Assembly (NCBI GenBank): GCA_030824255.1
Contig: JAVBYB010000068.1
Coordinates: forward strand, 1 to 23,894
Reading direction: 5' to 3'
Length of the DNA stretch: 23,894 nucleotides
Source of the DNA: a bacterium
Lineage (GTDB): Bacteria; Pseudomonadota; Alphaproteobacteria; Caulobacterales; Hyphomonadaceae
Shown here in pieces: positions 15,497-22,419 of this stretch. Every line of letters starts with the position of its first letter. Position 1 is the stretch's first letter. The translations under genes and the position numbers were made by a program. Under the pieces are notes generated by a model. The model was not told where the DNA came from and did not search any database. It saw only the letters and a program-made list of their open reading frames with translations.

Positions 15497-15542
15497 ATTC
15501 GTAATGCGGGGGTCAGGTGTTCAAGTCACCTAGGCAGCACCA
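15497..15542 (+). other. tRNA-Thr(CGT) 3' remnant, candidate attachment site (att)
   Basis: The stretch reads as the 3' part of a tRNA: an anticodon loop TTCGTAA with anticodon CGT (Thr) at 15498-15504, variable region, T-arm AGGTG / TTCAAGT / CACCT at 15515-15531, acceptor 3' strand AGGCAGC at 15532-15538, discriminator A and CCA at 15540-15542. The 5' half (D-arm and a GCTGCCT acceptor strand) is absent upstream. This is the classic product of integration into a tRNA 3' end. Orientation means the tRNA 5' half, or an intact copy, should lie to the left, outside the window, so the element ending here lies on the left. Confidence 0.75.
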
Positions 15543-15758
15543 TCTTTTCAAACACTTAGCTCGACAGACTGGCGCCACGACGTGCTCGGAGTAGCACCGG
15601 AGTAGCACCAGCGCAGCAATTCGCTCACAGCTAAATCGGACGCCGCCCGGTGTTGCACGCTGTTGGACGACATGACTGAAACGCCCAGCATGGCTCATTT
15701 GCGCCAAGAAGAATGGTGGCGATTGATGGGAAGCTGGGTGCGATCGAGGAGTTAGCAC
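15543..15758. repeat. Spacer with tandem repeat next to the attachment site
   Basis: No credible gene. It contains the tandem direct repeat CGGAGTAGCAC at about 15587-15608, 45 bases after the tRNA remnant, on the opposite side from the int repeats. It could be an arm-type site of a second recombinase or element; this is inference. Confidence 0.4.
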
Positions 15759-16208
15759 TTAGCTCTCGCCGATCATCCCACACAGCGCGTCGCTCATCGT
15801 CGATGTCCTGCGCCGTGAATTGGCGAAGGCATCGAGGTCTGCGGGATCGTACCGAACTGCTCGAGCCGTCGCACGTATGAAGCGCGGCCCAGTGCCCGCG
15901 CAACGCATCTTGTCCAGGGTAGATTTTGAGAGGCCAAGCCGACGAGCTGCCTCCCGCACGTCCAACAGACGGGGCTCAGGCGATCCAGTGTTAGGTGGTG
16001 GCTGCTTCGATGGCCGCCCTCTTTGGACATCCCCGCCAACGACATAACGTATTGCAGCGGACAGTGGGGTATCGGCCGACTTGGCTTCAGCAGTGGAATG
16101 CCGGTCGCCGGTATCGCTCTTCTTCGAGGAAGGCGCAGCAAACGCGAATAAGTCAAACTGAGCTGAACTTGTCCGCTGACTGACGTTCTTGTGTGACCTG
16201 CGGCTCAT
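15759..16208 (-). CDS. AlpA/excisionase-like helix-turn-helix DNA-binding protein
   Basis: The 149-residue protein has a polar, probably unstructured N-terminal half (about 1-75). Its C-terminal MerR/AlpA-like winged helix-turn-helix lies at about 80-130: RLLDVREAARRLGLSKSTLD, then GTGPRFIRATARAVRYDPAD and LDAFANSRRR. These domains act as excisionases/directionality factors or as regulators of mobile-element genes. ATG 16208 is preferred over GTG 16223 because of the GGAGAAG ribosome site just upstream. Its position 216 bases from the tRNA remnant suits a directionality factor or a small regulator of the right-hand element. The long N-terminal extension is unusual compared with AlpA. Confidence 0.7.
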   Translation of the reverse strand: MSRRSHKNVSQRTSSAQFDLFAFAAPSSKKSDTGDRHSTAEAKSADTPLSAAIRYVVGGDVQRGRPSKQPPPNTGSPEPRLLDVREAARRLGLSKSTLDKMRCAGTGPRFIRATARAVRYDPADLDAFANSRRRTSTMSDALCGMIGES

Positions 16209-16348
16209 GACTCTTCTCCGCACATAGAAGAAGGGCGTCGCGCAAACTTATCAACAGCCCAAACCCGCAGGTTGAATGTGCGGTGGATCCACCGTGCATT
16301 CTCTCCGCATCGCGGAAGCACTGTCATCGGAACGACGATCAGTTTGAG

Positions 16349-16846
16349 TCAGACAACGCCGGTCATTTTACGAAGCTCGGCTAGGCCGTCTTCTGTCAGC
16401 TCAAGTGCATGCTCTTGCCAGTCGTAAGGTCCCTGCACCTGAAGCCCAAGCTGGACCTTGGCGACAGCGCCGGAAATAGTGGTGGCTCGCATCCGCCGCA
16501 CTTTGCCCGCCAAGGCTTCAAGGTGCGCATAAGCCGCTGTTATCTGTAGATCCAGCGCGCGCATTGCCTGCGCCTCTGGCCAGTTGCTTTCACATGCGCG
16601 AGCGCAATTGATCTTCATACGCCGTGCCTTATCGAAGACGGCAGTTTCGTAATCCTGCCATCTCAGCTGCATGGCAGTCAGGTTTTCGTCCGCAGCAGTC
16701 CACGCCGCAGCGTGAGAGACGACTGCGTCGGGGATGCCGGATGTTGACGCCCCTTCTAGTGGCGACGCGAGGCGCACGGTTGCTGACGCTGGCAACACAA
16801 TCGTTCCGGCGAGAATGGAGCGGCGAGAAAAGGATGACATGGCCAT
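16349..16846 (-). CDS. Hypothetical protein with twin-arginine-like signal
   Basis: I do not recognise this family. The 165-residue product begins MAMSSFSRRSILAG, a twin-arginine-type signal followed by a hydrophobic stretch and a probable cleavage near residue 25. The mature part is Ala-rich and predicted mainly helical (about 45-150). A longer in-frame version to 17158 was rejected because it would run through the operator region and the divergent XRE gene. A second possible start is ATG 16840. It is transcribed away from the XRE gene and probably controlled by it. Substrate and function are unknown. Confidence 0.6.
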   Translation of the reverse strand: MAMSSFSRRSILAGTIVLPASATVRLASPLEGASTSGIPDAVVSHAAAWTAADENLTAMQLRWQDYETAVFDKARRMKINCARACESNWPEAQAMRALDLQITAAYAHLEALAGKVRRMRATTISGAVAKVQLGLQVQGPYDWQEHALELTEDGLAELRKMTGVV

Positions 16847-16905
16847 GAGACCGCGTTCACGCAGGAACGTGGTCCTGCGGCGCAGAATCTGATAAACGTA
16901 CTTTG

Positions 16906-16976
16906 ACACCTGAAGTGTAAGAAACGCCCCGCGGCGTGTCAAAACCTCAGGCATCAACTTTGCCACCTGAGGTGTC
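16906..16976. promoter_or_regulatory. Three related palindromic operators in the XRE divergent promoter region
   Basis: Three versions of one dyad occur. ACACCTGAAGTGT lies at 16906-16918. AACCTCAGGCATC (16942-16954) is the same motif in reverse orientation. GCCACCTGAGGTGTC lies at 16962-16976 with the near-perfect palindrome CACCTGAGGTG. They lie between the Tat-signal gene and the XRE gene; the last copy ends 2 bases before the XRE TTG start. This is the pattern expected for autorepression by the XRE protein. Confidence 0.65.
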
Positions 16977-16978
16977 TT

Positions 16979-17221
16979 TTGTTGACTGGTGAACAGATAC
17001 GAGCCGCGCGCGCGATGTTGAGGATGGATCAGTCCACTCTGGCCGAGGCGGCTGGCGTTTCCGTTGAAACGGTGAAGCGGCTGGAGGCTCAGGACGGGCC
17101 GCTGAAGACTGGCCGCGCCGCGACAATTACCGCGATCGAAAAGGCATTCTCTGCCCACGGCATCGAATTTACAAACGGCGGCGAACCTGGACTTAAAATG
17201 CGCGCAAAGCGCAAACGCTGA
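16979..17221 (+). CDS. Small XRE-family helix-turn-helix transcriptional regulator
   Basis: The 80-residue protein is a minimal XRE/Cro domain: EQIRAARAMLRMDQSTLAEA, AGVSVETVKRLEAQDG and a third helix region, followed by a short basic tail (KMRAKRKR). The HTH starts close to the N-terminus, so the start must be TTG 16979 or the adjacent TTG 16982; the next ATG would cut helix 1. It likely represses itself and the divergent Tat-signal gene through the palindromes at 16906-16976. It is convergent with the relaxase gene, whose stop is 3 bases away from its own. Confidence 0.85.
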   Translation: MLTGEQIRAARAMLRMDQSTLAEAAGVSVETVKRLEAQDGPLKTGRAATITAIEKAFSAHGIEFTNGGEPGLKMRAKRKR

Positions 17222-17224
17222 CAG

Positions 17225-19204
17225 TCATCCGATCCCTAAACCCAATCCGAGCCCGCGCGACAGCCTCCACGAGATACCCCGCTCGCGCCAGGTCCCTTCG
17301 ATCTCGCGGCCTGCAAAGCGCTCCATCACCGGCCGCCACGGAACGAGGCTTGCCTGCCTGTCGCCAACGATCAGCGCCATCCTCCCCTGCGCCAGATCTA
17401 TCCTGCGCGCATAAACGCCCTGAATGTGGTTGAGCCTCACCGTCAGCACCGGCTTGCCGATTTCCGCAGAAAGATCATCCGCCGTAGTTCGCAGCTCGTT
17501 CGTCGCCATCCCATTCAACATCGATCGTGGCAGGAGCGTCTCATCCCTGCCCAGCCATCCCTGCTCGATCAGGAACAGCCTGCGTTGCTGAAGAGCCGCA
17601 GCGTGCTGGCGGGCGAAGGGGCCTTCACCTTCCGGTTGGGCCACTTCGCCCGCCAGCACGCGGTCGAGCCGCGTGGGACCAAGGGCTGTGACCTGCTCGT
17701 CCAGCGTCCAATAGGAGGCAACACTGGCTACCAGCGGGTAACGCCGGGAAAGACGCACACTGAACATCGCCGCCCGCTTCAGATGGTCATGTCCGACCAG
17801 GAACACGCCGTCCGCATCGCGGGAAACAAGGCTCACCCGGCGCATAGCCTCCAACCGCTGGATGTTGGCCTCGACCAGGCCATCGCTGGCGTACGGTGTC
17901 TCCGCGAGGTGATGGTCTGCGGAATAGAGCCCGCCGGTCTTCTCCGCGATGGCGGCAATGGCGTGATCGGCCGGCATCGGGGCCGGCGTATTGGGCTCCA
18001 GCATGACGATGGATCCGGGAATGACGCCATCCAGCTTCACGAGGTCCGCCTCGCGCTCAAGGCGCGCGTAGCGGAGTTCGCCCCTGCCGGTCTCGACTAC
18101 AGCCAGGAAGCTGCCGCCAAGATCATCGGACGGTCCGTAGTGAACCAGCTGACCTTCGATCGCCTGCGCTGGATCGGCCGACAGCAGCGGCAGGAGTTCG
18201 CCCGACCTGCGATAGGCTGAGACGGCGCGTTCGACCTCCCTGTACGCATCGATCGCCTTCAGCTTGCCGAACAGGTCGCCGGAAATCCGCCAGCCATCTG
18301 AACCGCGCTGGGAAAGTCCCCAACTCTCCAGCCGCTCCAGGCGCGCGATCAGATCCGGGCGATAGACATGGATGACGCCCCGCCCGTCCTGTGCAGCCAC
18401 CAGCTTGCGATCCAGCGGGGTCGGGGCCATGCGGCTGATATCCCGCCAGCGTTCCTGTCTGAGGTCAGCCTCCAGCCGGGGTCCCAGCGCCCGGCTCACG
18501 ATTTCCTGCGCATGCTCGCGGATGCCAAACGAGATCAGTCTGGAGGGAATGAACAGGTCCTTCCCGTCCGCCTGCTTCCCCCGCACCAGCACATGGGTGT
18601 GCGGGTTGTCGGTATCCCGATGGTCGACCGCCAGCCATTCGAGCTTCGTCCCGAGCTTGGCTTCGAGACCTGCCATCACCTCCCGGATGAAAGGCTTGAG
18701 GTCGCCGAGCGCTTCCCCGTCCTCGGGCGATACGATCAGGCGGAAGTGCAGCCGGTCGCCCGCCCAGCCGGCGGTGATCGCCTTGCCGTCAACGCCAACA
18801 TCCGACCGGTCATAGAAGCTGAACTGGTCGTTTCCGGGTGTTTCCGCGCGTTGCAGGTAATCAACCGAGCGCTCCAGTCCTGGCTCCCCCCGCTGGGCCG
18901 CCTTCGCCTCCCGCGACAGGTAGCTCACATGCGCCCTGAGTGGCGCGCCCTTGCCGGAGCCATGCATCGCAAAACGCGCCTTCACGACGACGCGGCGCTG
19001 GCTCGGTATGACCGGCCTCGCCTTTCCCGCCGATCCCTTCCGGAAATGCGCGCGGATACCAGTCTTCGGCGCCAGGCGCGTCTTCGGTCCGGCCTTCACA
19101 CCCCGACTCTGACGGACCGTCGCCCGCACGCGCGCCAAGTTCGATGACCGCTCATGACCGATACGGCCTAACCTCAGCTCGAACTCGTTCTCATGCGCCG
19201 CCAT
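17225..19204 (-). CDS. Relaxase / mobilization nuclease (DUF3363 domain, VirD2-like)
   Basis: The 659-residue protein is the relaxase of a conjugative or mobilizable element: it nicks oriT and leads the strand into the recipient. The start MAAHENEFELRLGRIG matches the family's acidic N-terminus and RLGRI motif. ATG 19204 was chosen over upstream in-frame codons to 19282, which add a non-family extension. The relaxase domain includes RAHVSYLSREAKA, the three-residue metal motif HTH in DNPHTHVLVRG at about 202-204, and LHFRLIVSPEDGE. The DUF3363 domain fills about residues 270-655. A candidate oriT lies 136 bases upstream (19324-19370). No type IV coupling protein or trb gene is seen on this side of the tRNA remnant. 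Confidence 0.92.
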   Translation of the reverse strand: MAAHENEFELRLGRIGHERSSNLARVRATVRQSRGVKAGPKTRLAPKTGIRAHFRKGSAGKARPVIPSQRRVVVKARFAMHGSGKGAPLRAHVSYLSREAKAAQRGEPGLERSVDYLQRAETPGNDQFSFYDRSDVGVDGKAITAGWAGDRLHFRLIVSPEDGEALGDLKPFIREVMAGLEAKLGTKLEWLAVDHRDTDNPHTHVLVRGKQADGKDLFIPSRLISFGIREHAQEIVSRALGPRLEADLRQERWRDISRMAPTPLDRKLVAAQDGRGVIHVYRPDLIARLERLESWGLSQRGSDGWRISGDLFGKLKAIDAYREVERAVSAYRRSGELLPLLSADPAQAIEGQLVHYGPSDDLGGSFLAVVETGRGELRYARLEREADLVKLDGVIPGSIVMLEPNTPAPMPADHAIAAIAEKTGGLYSADHHLAETPYASDGLVEANIQRLEAMRRVSLVSRDADGVFLVGHDHLKRAAMFSVRLSRRYPLVASVASYWTLDEQVTALGPTRLDRVLAGEVAQPEGEGPFARQHAAALQQRRLFLIEQGWLGRDETLLPRSMLNGMATNELRTTADDLSAEIGKPVLTVRLNHIQGVYARRIDLAQGRMALIVGDRQASLVPWRPVMERFAGREIEGTWRERGISWRLSRGLGLGLGIG

Positions 19205-19323
19205 GATGCCGATCATGGTCATCCGCGACACGCTTACCAGCGCTTGCACCAGCTCGTTGTGCGCGTCCAAGGTGCACCGCACTCATCACGCTAATCCACG
19301 GTGGAAATTCCTATGTGCAGACA

Positions 19324-19370
19324 GGGCCCAAAGGCCCGCAGCACGGCACGTGCTTTATCTTGCACTCCAC
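19324..19370. other. Candidate P-type origin of transfer (oriT)
   Basis: Two hairpins (GGGCC 19324-19328 with GGCCC 19333-19337; AGCACG 19340-19345 with CGTGCT 19349-19354) are directly followed by TTATCTTGCACTCC (19355-19368). P-type nic regions (RP4, Ti and R64 types) follow the general pattern YATCYTG with a cut before a pyrimidine; TATCTTG then C fits, giving a proposed nick between 19362 and 19363 on the plus strand. It lies just upstream of the relaxase gene, the usual oriT position. Not experimentally shown. The rest of 19205-19528 has no recognisable gene. Confidence 0.5.
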
Positions 19371-19528
19371 CGCACCCTCCTCGCACCACACCCTCTCTAC
19401 CGCTGACCCGCATCAACGACCGCCACCCAGCCTGACGACAGACGCATGGACGAGACGGTGGGGCAAAGCGGCGCGGGCAGACATCGGGCAGGCACGACAG
19501 CACCCGCGCCCGCCAAGACTTCCCAGCT

Positions 19529-19684
19529 TCACGCTTCGGATTGAAGGTTCAGGTCACGGGCGATGAGCAATGCTACCAGTTCCGACTGAATGTCAGCCGC
19601 ATCCTGGGGGTCGGCGGTTCCCCGCAGCTCAGCGCGCAGTTCTTCAATGTGCTGGTCGAGGGTGAAGCTCTTCGTGAACATCAT
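19529..19684 (-). CDS. Small hypothetical protein upstream of the relaxase gene
   Basis: A 51-residue ORF (ATG ATG at 19684 and 19681, stop 19529) with an excellent CAGGAG ribosome site 6-8 bases upstream. The product, beginning MMFTKSFTLDQHIEELRAEL, is acidic and helical, with a core like a small coiled coil (ADIQSELVALLIARDLNL). It lies between ArdC and the relaxase in the same direction, a position often filled by an accessory gene in such modules. The family is not recognised. Confidence 0.6.
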   Translation of the reverse strand: MMFTKSFTLDQHIEELRAELRGTADPQDAADIQSELVALLIARDLNLQSEA

Positions 19685-19784
19685 CGTCTCCTGTGTTTGA
19701 AGGACGATGTCCGCGGGCGGGCGTGGTGGAGCGGGTCAAGGGATCGCGCATCGGCGCGACCGCGGAGCGGCGATGGGGGTCACG

Positions 19785-19810
19785 ATTTTTTGGCTCTCGG
19801 GCCAAAAAAT
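19785..19810. repeat. Perfect 10-bp inverted repeat with A/T tracts
   Basis: ATTTTTTGGC (19785-19794) and GCCAAAAAAT (19801-19810) are exact reverse complements around the loop TCTCGG. The A and T runs are part of the stem, so the structure could terminate transcription in either direction. It lies about 100 bases upstream of the 51-residue gene on the minus strand. Confidence 0.5.
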
Positions 19811-20115
19811 GGTGGGGCCCCGTCGTCCCTTGAGGCGCTTCACTACGCCCGGCACACTGCTATAGACGCAGCAAACAACTCTCCTGCCGCAAGAGACTTG
19901 GATCCGTTCGCCGGTTCATCCCAATCCCCACGCGCCCACAGGGCGCCAGCAAGATGAAGGCTGCAGGGAGCCTGCGCGCCGGACTTCCGGCGCTGCATGG
20001 CGGAAGGCGCCGTCGAGTGGCTGGCGGCGCATAGCGCCCGCAGGGTCGCGCCCGTAGGAGCCGCGTTCACGCGGCGGGACCGAGCGTGACCGCCAGCCGC
20101 TCTCGATCGTCTGAA
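19811..20115. repeat. GC-rich structured intergenic region downstream of ardC
   Basis: No believable gene. An outer inverted pair GGCTGGCGG (20019-20027) and CCGCCAGCC (20090-20098) encloses hairpins GGCGC/GCGCC (20026-20030 with 20034-20038) and CCGCG/CGCGG (20061-20065 with 20070-20074). Together they make a branched structure of about 80 bases. It could be a small RNA, a transfer-related site or a transcript end; none is shown. Confidence 0.4.
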
Positions 20116-21015
20116 TTAGGCGCAGCTACCTCCAGACCCCGAGCGTCCCATCACAAGCTCCGCAGCCTTGGAGGCCAGCGATGCGGCCTGGAAGATGGCC
20201 CGGTTGTCTCCCTTCAACACCTCAAGCCAGGAGCCCAGATAGTCGGCATGGCGGACCGTGGGAGCCACGCCGAGTTCCGCACAGAGGAATGCCGAACACA
20301 GCTCAGCGACCAGCTCCTCGCGGGCGTAGGCGCTGTCGCCAAACCGTCCCGAGAAATCCCGGTTGAGCCGGGAGGCATGACCCGTCCAGTGCCCCAGCTC
20401 GTGAAGCTTGGTCCGGTACCAATTGATCGGCTCGAAGAATGCTTCCTGCGGCGGAACCTGAATGAAGTCATGGCTGGTCGAGTAGAACGCCATGCTCCCG
20501 CCGATCCGAATATCGGCGCGAGTAGCAGAGATGACCGCCTCGACGTGCGGCAGGATTTCGCTCCACCCGGGAAGTTGCAGTGCATCCGGTTCAGCGGCGA
20601 GTCCTTCGCACTGCTCGACATGGAAGACGGTGAATCGCTTGAGGAACCCTACACGGCGAGCCGCGTCGCCGGATGTGTCGGCCTTCTCCCGCTCGGCCTT
20701 CGGAACAAATGTGTCGGCGTAGACGACCATCGTCCCCTTCTCCCTCTTCCGGACATTGCCGCCGAGAGCCAGCGCCTGCCGATAAGTGAGCCAGCGCTGC
20801 GATGACCTGCCCTGCTCGATTGCGGCAGCCCAGAGGAGCAGGATGTTGATACCCGAATAGGTCCGGCCGGTGGAGGCGTTCTGGGGTAAACCCAGCGGGG
20901 TCGGACCCGAGGATGCCCAGGGCTGGGCCCATGGAAACCGCCCCTGCTCCAGCTCAGCGATGATGCGGGCGGTGACGGTGTCGTGGAGAGATTGCGCGTT
21001 CGCTTTGGCGGTCAT
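20116..21015 (-). CDS. ardC: ArdC-type antirestriction protein (ssDNA-binding domain plus zincin)
   Basis: The 299-residue protein has the ArdC N-terminal domain (DUF1738; MTAKANAQSLHDTVTARIIA and FPWAQPW early, then NASTGRTYSGINILLLW). A C-terminal MPTase/polyvalent zincin domain contains HELGHWTGH with the first His near residue 205, plus YAREELVAELCSAFLCAELG with a downstream Glu ligand. ArdC proteins bind single-stranded DNA and are thought to protect incoming DNA from host restriction. The ATG at 21015 has a strong AGGAGG site, and a longer in-frame version to 21240 was rejected because it would overlap the DUF6876 gene and lacks family similarity. It is transcribed with the SSB-like and DUF6876 genes toward the relaxase. 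Confidence 0.92.
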   Translation of the reverse strand: MTAKANAQSLHDTVTARIIAELEQGRFPWAQPWASSGPTPLGLPQNASTGRTYSGINILLLWAAAIEQGRSSQRWLTYRQALALGGNVRKREKGTMVVYADTFVPKAEREKADTSGDAARRVGFLKRFTVFHVEQCEGLAAEPDALQLPGWSEILPHVEAVISATRADIRIGGSMAFYSTSHDFIQVPPQEAFFEPINWYRTKLHELGHWTGHASRLNRDFSGRFGDSAYAREELVAELCSAFLCAELGVAPTVRHADYLGSWLEVLKGDNRAIFQAASLASKAAELVMGRSGSGGSCA

Positions 21016-21051
21016 CACGACCTCCTTGTGGATTTGGATTGGGTGAAAGGC

Positions 21052-21083
21052 GCCCGGCCGGCGGTCCAAGCCACCAGCCGGGC
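21052..21083. repeat. Inverted repeat between DUF6876 and ardC genes
   Basis: GCCCGGC (21052-21058) pairs with GCCGGGC (21077-21083) around an 18-base loop. It lies upstream of the ardC ribosome site on the minus strand and could attenuate or separate expression. Confidence 0.4.
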
Positions 21084-21094
21084 AAGCGGACTCG

Positions 21095-21469
21095 TCAGTG
21101 TTCGCTTGGCAGGTAGAGCGTGCTGTTGGCGAACCAGAGCGATACCGTTTCAAGGGCGAAGTCTGTCCAGAGAACCGGCTGGGCGTAGAGCCCCTCGCCA
21201 TCCCCGTCGGTGCAAACCAGCGTTGCAGACCGGTCCTCATGGACGGTCAGGGTCCAGACCTGGAACTCAGCATTGCGGAGCGTGGGATCGTGAGGTTGCG
21301 GACACAGGATTGCGTCGAGCAGCCAGTAAGCCGATCCGGCTTCCGCCAGATACTGGACGCCTTCGGAATAGACGCACCCTCCCGAGAGAGCGTGCCGATA
21401 GAATGTCCCGCTTCCGGTGAATTGGGCGAGGTCTTGAGCTCTGAGCGCAGGCGTTTCAGCGGACGACAT
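21095..21469 (-). CDS. DUF6876 family protein
   Basis: The 124-residue protein matches a small family found next to ArdC in mobile elements: FTGSGTFYRHALSGGCVYSE near the start, GVQYLAEAGSAYWLLDAI at about 39-56, then FQVWTLTVHEDRSATL and a final ALETVSLWFANSTLYLPSEH. Function is unknown. ATG 21469 is preferred over an upstream TTG because CAGGAG lies 7-12 bases before it. It sits between the SSB-like gene and ardC in the same direction. Confidence 0.8.
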   Translation of the reverse strand: MSSAETPALRAQDLAQFTGSGTFYRHALSGGCVYSEGVQYLAEAGSAYWLLDAILCPQPHDPTLRNAEFQVWTLTVHEDRSATLVCTDGDGEGLYAQPVLWTDFALETVSLWFANSTLYLPSEH

Positions 21470-21506
21470 GAGTGTCTCCTGCAAAATGAGATGACGAAAG
21501 CGATGG

Positions 21507-21532
21507 GGACCGGCCGCTTGCGCGGCCGGTCC
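21507..21532. repeat. Perfect 11-bp hairpin between SSB-like and DUF6876 genes
   Basis: GGACCGGCCGC (21507-21517) and GCGGCCGGTCC (21522-21532) are exact reverse complements around TTGC. It starts 7 bases after the SSB-like stop on the minus strand. No U-run follows, so it is a structural or attenuating hairpin rather than a classic terminator. Confidence 0.55.
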
Positions 21533-21538
21533 GGCGCA

Positions 21539-21952
21539 TCACGCGGCTTTCTTCCGGGACTTCTCGGCTTTCGCCGGGGGTGCAGCCGCTTCGCCATCGG
21601 CTTCGGCCTTGGGCTTGCCACGGGCGAGGATTTCGACGTCGCCGAAGCCGGTCACCACGAACTCGATTGAGTAGCGCTTGTTGCCACGCTCATCGTCCCA
21701 GGAATTCGGACGTACCTGACCGACGAGCCGGAGGCGGGTACCGACCTGAACGGCCTTCTCGATAAGCGCGACCTTTGCAGGCGCGAAGACAACGACGCGG
21801 TGCCAGTAGGTTTTTTCGGTCCAGTCGCCGCCTTCTGTTTTCCAGCGCTCAGATGTTGCGATGGAAACGATGGCAAGTTTCTTGTCGCCCTTGATTGGCT
21901 TGATTTCGAGTTTGCCGACATTGCCGACGAGTTCGAATGATGCGCGATCCAC
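21539..21952 (-). CDS. Plasmid/ICE-type single-stranded DNA-binding protein (SSB-like)
   Basis: The 137-residue protein has an OB-fold of SSB type: FELVGNVGKLEIKPIKGDKK, then a SIATSERWKTEGGDWTEKTY segment with WHRVVVFAPAKVALIEKAV, and GTRLRLVGQVRPNSW followed by a beta strand. The C-terminal Ala/Lys-rich tail does not end in the acidic DDDLPF tip of housekeeping SSB, as is usual for mobile-element versions. The start is GTG 21952 (product begins MDRASFELVG). It would coat transferred single strands on entry. First gene of the minus-strand SSB-DUF6876-ArdC cluster. Confidence 0.88.
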   Translation of the reverse strand: MDRASFELVGNVGKLEIKPIKGDKKLAIVSIATSERWKTEGGDWTEKTYWHRVVVFAPAKVALIEKAVQVGTRLRLVGQVRPNSWDDERGNKRYSIEFVVTGFGDVEILARGKPKAEADGEAAAPPAKAEKSRKKAA

Positions 21953-21966
21953 GATGCTCTTCCTTG

Positions 21967-21982
21967 TGATCCCGCGGGATCA
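21967..21982. promoter_or_regulatory. 16-bp perfect palindrome upstream of the SSB-like gene
   Basis: TGATCCCGCGGGATCA (21967-21982) lies 14 bases upstream of the GTG start of the SSB-like gene, within its leader or promoter. It could be an operator or a leader hairpin. More hairpins follow upstream (CCCCG/CGGGG near 21985-21995, GTCGC/GCGAC near 21996-22009). Confidence 0.45.
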
Positions 21983-22419
21983 GCCCCGCCGGGGTCGCGT
22001 CTGCGACGCCCCTCGGAAGCGGCCGGAAAGCAAGCGCAGCGGTGACCGCGCAAGGGGTTGGTGCGGCCTGCAGGACCGCAGGTCCGAAGCCTCGGCCCCT
22101 TGAGCGGGCATGCGCCGGACGCGTGATGGGCGTCACAAGCAGAAGCGGGCTAGGCGTATTCCACGGATCAGGAAGGGGGAGACAGAAGCGCACTCGACTG
22201 CCAGCCTGTCGGGTCGAACGCAGCCATCGATAAGCGATACAACTTGTGTTGAGTCCTCAGTTCCCACGACGGCGCTTAAGGGCGGGTGCGCTCTGGCCCA
22301 AACCATCCACATGTTCGACGACGGTGCGGTGATTGGCTGCGGCGAAAGCGGGTCTGCTGTTCGGTACAAGCAGCCGCTCAGAGTGAGCATTGCGCGTTAC
22401 CACCAATAGGACCGAGTTG
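21983..22419. other. Intergenic region upstream of the SSB cluster, no convincing gene
   Basis: About 440 bases with GC-rich hairpins at the left end and no ORF that combines a ribosome site with recognisable protein features. It should contain the minus-strand promoter for the SSB-like/DUF6876/ArdC genes. A plus-strand frame to 22409 has some protein-like stretches but cannot be supported. Confidence 0.4.

Noticed and set aside
15467..15542. Complete tRNA-Thr gene
   Set aside because: The 5' acceptor and D-arm cannot be found in the 76 bases before CCA; only the 3' part is present.
15513..15758. 81-residue minus-strand ORF through the tRNA remnant
   Set aside because: Runs through the att sequence, has no ribosome site and no recognisable protein features.
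16847..17158. N-terminal extension of the Tat-signal protein
   Set aside because: Would cross the operator dyads and the XRE gene; the twin-arginine signal starts at 16846.
17426..18220. 264-residue frame opposite the relaxase gene
   Set aside because: Antisense shadow of the DUF3363 relaxase; no ribosome site or family features.
22110..22409. 99-residue plus-strand ORF
   Set aside because: Basic, repetitive N-terminus and no ribosome site; a few protein-like stretches are not enough.
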